Positions 61,439 to 64,000 of a stretch of 64,000 nt of DNA are shown piece after piece; the first letter of the stretch is position 1, and every line of letters begins with the position of its first letter. The notes beneath the pieces were generated by a model, which was not told the origin of the DNA, made no database searches, and was given only the letters and a program-made list of their open reading frames with translations. Source of the stretch: Streptomyces sp. ALI-76-A. GTDB lineage: Bacteria; Actinomycetota; Actinomycetes; Streptomycetales; Streptomycetaceae. Where the stretch lies: assembly GCF_030287445.1 (NCBI RefSeq), contig NZ_JASVWB010000002.1:2170001-2234000 (forward strand). Direction: 5' to 3'. The translations under genes were made by a program, and so were the position numbers.

Positions 61439-61864
61439 ACCCGTGACGCACCCGGATGAGTCATGACGCATGGCCGACTCGGCCCCGCCGGCGGGACGAT
61501 GCGCGCACGACACGGCGCTGTCGACGACGTACCCGCCGGCCTCGCGGACGGCGGGCGACGCCCGGAGTCTGCGGGCCGGCCCGGGCGAGGACGCGGCGGG
61601 CTTCGGCGTCGGGCGGACCTTGGGCGCCGAGTGGGGGCCCTGGGGTACGGCGGGGTGCGGGCGGTGCCCGGCACGAGGTCCCTCACGCTCGCCGAGGCCC
61701 TGCGGACGAAGCTGCCGGTGTCGGGCTGCGTGAACGCCGACGCCGCCGCGTGCGTCAGGCGGGGCGGACCGCCCGCCGGCGCGCACAACGACATCGCGCA
61801 CCGGGAGCCGGTCCAGGTGGTGCCGGCGGCGGGCCGCGTCCGCTGACCCGCCGCCAGGCGTGCC
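61439..61864. other. 426-bp region without a recognised gene
   Basis: Several frames are open (for example 61463-61846 forward), but their products are Arg/Gly/Ala-rich with no family resemblance. No strong hairpin was found between the convergent genes. Confidence 0.5.
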
Positions 61865-64000
61865 CTACCGGTGCGTGGTGAACTCCACGACCTGCTGGAA
61901 CGTCGGCCGGTTCTGCCAGCTGATGCCGGCGTGCTTGATGCCGCCCAGGGTGCGCTGGACGATCGAGTCGGCGCACCACTGGTCGCCCGCCGCGCACAGC
62001 TCGTCGCCGGGATAGACCTGGGCCGACGTCCGCCCGGCCGCCTCCTTCAGCGTGCCGATCAGAACGTCCCGGCAGGCGCCGAGGCCGCCGCCGCCGCAGT
62101 ACTTCCGGGCGAGCGGACCCCGCACCGGCTCCCCGAGCACCGCCCGGACGTCCTTGTCGACATAGCTCCACCAGCCGTACTGGAAGGCGCTTCCGGCGTG
62201 CGCGCCGGTCGGACCGTGCGCGGCCGACGGGGTCTCGTCGACGGGCAGGTTGCGGGTGAAGGCGGTGTACAGGTCACTGCCCAGGCCCGGTTCGAAGGTG
62301 GCCTTCACCAGCAGCGGCCACCACGCGTCGAGGACGCGGATCGCGTCGGCGTCGGCGTACGTCCGCGAACCGGCCGTCGTCTCGGTGCGTTTGGCTCCGG
62401 CCCGCACCCACGCCTTGAGTCTGCTCACCGCCGCGGCGGCCGTGGCGTCGGTCACCGGCGCGCTCTCGATCACCTTCAGCAGGTCCGGCAGCACGTCCTC
62501 GGCCCGCAGGTCGGCCAGTCCGGCGTCGGCCATCGCCTTCACCAGCGAGGCCCGGGTGACCCCGCCCGCGGCGACCAGCCGCCTCACCCGGTCGTCGAGC
62601 AGGTTGCCGCGGTGGACCGACCCGTCGCCCCAGGAGGCGGTCGAGTAGTCCTTGGCCTGCTTGTTGTTCCAGCTGATGTAGAAGTCCTGGTCCATGGAGT
62701 TCGGGTGCTCCGACGGGGGTGTGTACCGCGCCGTGTTGGCGGCCGGGTCCCAACTCGTGGGCCGGCCGCGCCCACACCGGGAACTCGGCGTCGACGCCGG
62801 TGGCCCGTACCGGGTTGTCGCCGCTGTTGTAGTACGCGGTGTGCTCGGAGTCGGCGTAGAACCAGTTGAAGGTGTAGTTGATGTGCTGCACCGCCCGCTG
62901 GAAGTCCTGCGGGCCCTTCACGTAGTCCGGGTCGTTCAGCATCTGGAAGCCGATGATCGAGTCGGCCTCGTGCAGGAAGGACGAGCGCAGGGTGGTGTAG
63001 GCGACCTTCTTGCCGCCGACCGTCGCCCGGTGGGCGACAGGGCCGTACTTGGTGCGCCAGACGCGCATGGTGTACGAGCCGGCCGCGGTGCCGTCGGCCG
63101 TGGTCGGCTTCCAGGCGTTCTTCCGCTCGACCTTCTCCATGGGCGTGCACACACCCCGGTACAGGTAGTGGTGGTCGTCCTGGCAGAGTTCGACGGCGTA
63201 CGTGTCGATGATGTCCTGGCCGGAGGTCGTCGCGCTCCAGGCGTAGTCCTGGCCACGGCCGAGTTCGACGTACATGCTCAGACCCGCGAAGGAGGCGCCG
63301 CGGGCGCTGAGGCCGGGGCCCTGGATCTCCTGGAGCATCAGCAACTGCGGTGCGAAGTAGCCGGTCTGCGGGCCGAAGACGGCGATCGGGTGCCCGCTCG
63401 CGGTGTGCTCGCCGCTCACCACGAGGGCGTTGGACATGCCCCGCCTGGCGGAGGTGACGGCCGTCCGCGCCGCCGCCGCGGACGCGCCGCCGGCGCTCGC
63501 CGTGGCCGCGCTGCCGGTACGGTCGTGGACCAGTTGCTCCTCGGTCACCGAACCGGCGTCGGGCAGGGCCCCGCCCTGCGCGTCGGCGGGTCTGGACGCG
63601 TACGGGAAGCTGCCGTCGTGGACGGTGAGGACCGCCTCGGGATCGTTGCGCTCGCGGAACGACTCCCAGACCTCGGTGCCCTCGGCCACCCCGTACTTCT
63701 GCTGCGCGGCCAGCAGCGACAGCGCGTTGGCGACCTCGCCGCCGCCCCCGGAGCCGAACAGCGCGCCGATCACGGAGGCCAGCGCGACCAGGTCGGTGGG
63801 CTTGAAGCGGGCGATCGTGCCGGCGTTGGTGACGGAGTCCTTGTGGCCGGTCAGGACGTACTCGCCGGGGAAGTAACGGCCACTGTCGGCGGCGTCGATG
63901 TAGGCGTTGATGCCGGCGACGTACGCGTTGACGTCGGCGAGGGCCTGCCGGCCCCGGTCTCCGGCCGCGGCCACCGCGGTGTCGATCTGCGCCTGGAGTT
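61865..64000 (-). pseudogene. Penicillin-acylase-family (Ntn) hydrolase, frameshifted, N-terminus beyond window
   Basis: Two reverse frames together encode one family protein. The upstream part (to about 62765) has the alpha-chain linker and the autoproteolytic nucleophile in GMSNALVVSGEHTASGHP, then YTFNWFYADSEHTAYYNSGDNP. The downstream part resumes with TSWDPAANTARYTPPSEHP and QDFYISWNNKQAKDY and ends at 61865. The switch falls at the GGG run 62759-62761: removing one base restores a continuous chain through ARPATSWDP. The gene continues past 64000. Substrate in this family may be penicillins, acyl-homoserine lactones or cyclic lipopeptides. Either a recent mutation or a sequencing error. 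Confidence 0.85.

Noticed and set aside
61463..61846. Forward open frame after namZ
   Set aside because: Product is Arg/Gly-rich with no recognised family and no ribosome site; kept only as an unassigned region.

Overview
The window is very GC-rich chromosomal DNA from an actinomycete, almost certainly Streptomyces. Evidence for this: a proteasome-forming ATPase (ARC) gene, a mycothiol ligase (mshC), two chaplin genes (chpC/chpH), an IclR-type glycerol regulator in front of glpF-glpK-glpD, and heavy use of GTG starts. From memory, the order metH - gylR - glpFKD - PAC2 - mshC - chpC/chpH - gntR/gntK/gntP matches the S. coelicolor SCO1648-SCO1680 region. This was not checked by any search.

Layout. 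1-7.3 kb: arc (cut by the left edge), a small ferredoxin, a secreted protein, tRNA m1A58 methyltransferase, a site-2-type membrane protease with CBS domains, and a RecB-like nuclease next to an orphan response regulator. 7.3-11.8 kb: two tandem solute-binding lipoproteins without permeases and a HAD phosphatase. 11.9-20.9 kb: metH divergent from the glycerol operon gylR / glpF-glpK-glpD. A near-identical 17-bp palindrome lies in front of both gylR and glpF. 21.1-27.7 kb: FadR-type regulator, PAC2/ParJ-like protein, then convergent mshC, a SCO1664-family kinase-fold protein, a DUF3090 protein and a histidine phosphatase, with corA divergent. 27.7-35.6 kb: ferritin-like protein, F420-type oxidoreductase, aldo/keto reductase overlapping a RecD-like protein that has lost its Walker A motif, two small conserved proteins, and the chaplins. 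35.7-43.5 kb: M20 peptidase, tRNA-Leu(GAG), then a 1,284-residue membrane-bound single-module NRPS of the epsilon-poly-lysine synthetase (Pls/PosA) type followed at once by an M1 aminopeptidase. This is the most distinctive accessory content. 43.5-46.6 kb: gluconate regulon (gntR divergent from gntK-gntP) with an operator palindrome and a decayed dehydrogenase remnant.

46.6-54.5 kb: cytochrome b plus molybdopterin oxidoreductase pair, amino-acid permease, TPR-like protein, DMT transporter, NUDIX hydrolase, DUF202 pair and a histidine-rich metal-binding protein; two intergenic minisatellites lie here. 54.6-60.1 kb: an acyl-CoA catabolic module (phosphotransferase + acyl-CoA dehydrogenase; convergent SDR - acyl-CoA ligase - TetR) whose two promoters share a TetR-like operator. 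60.2-64 kb: NamZ-type exo-muramidase and a penicillin-acylase-family gene that carries a frameshift and runs off the right edge.

Strong perfect hairpins separate most transcription units and make the operon boundaries clear. Coding calls rest on reading the translated frames by eye. Symbols are given only where the family is clear.
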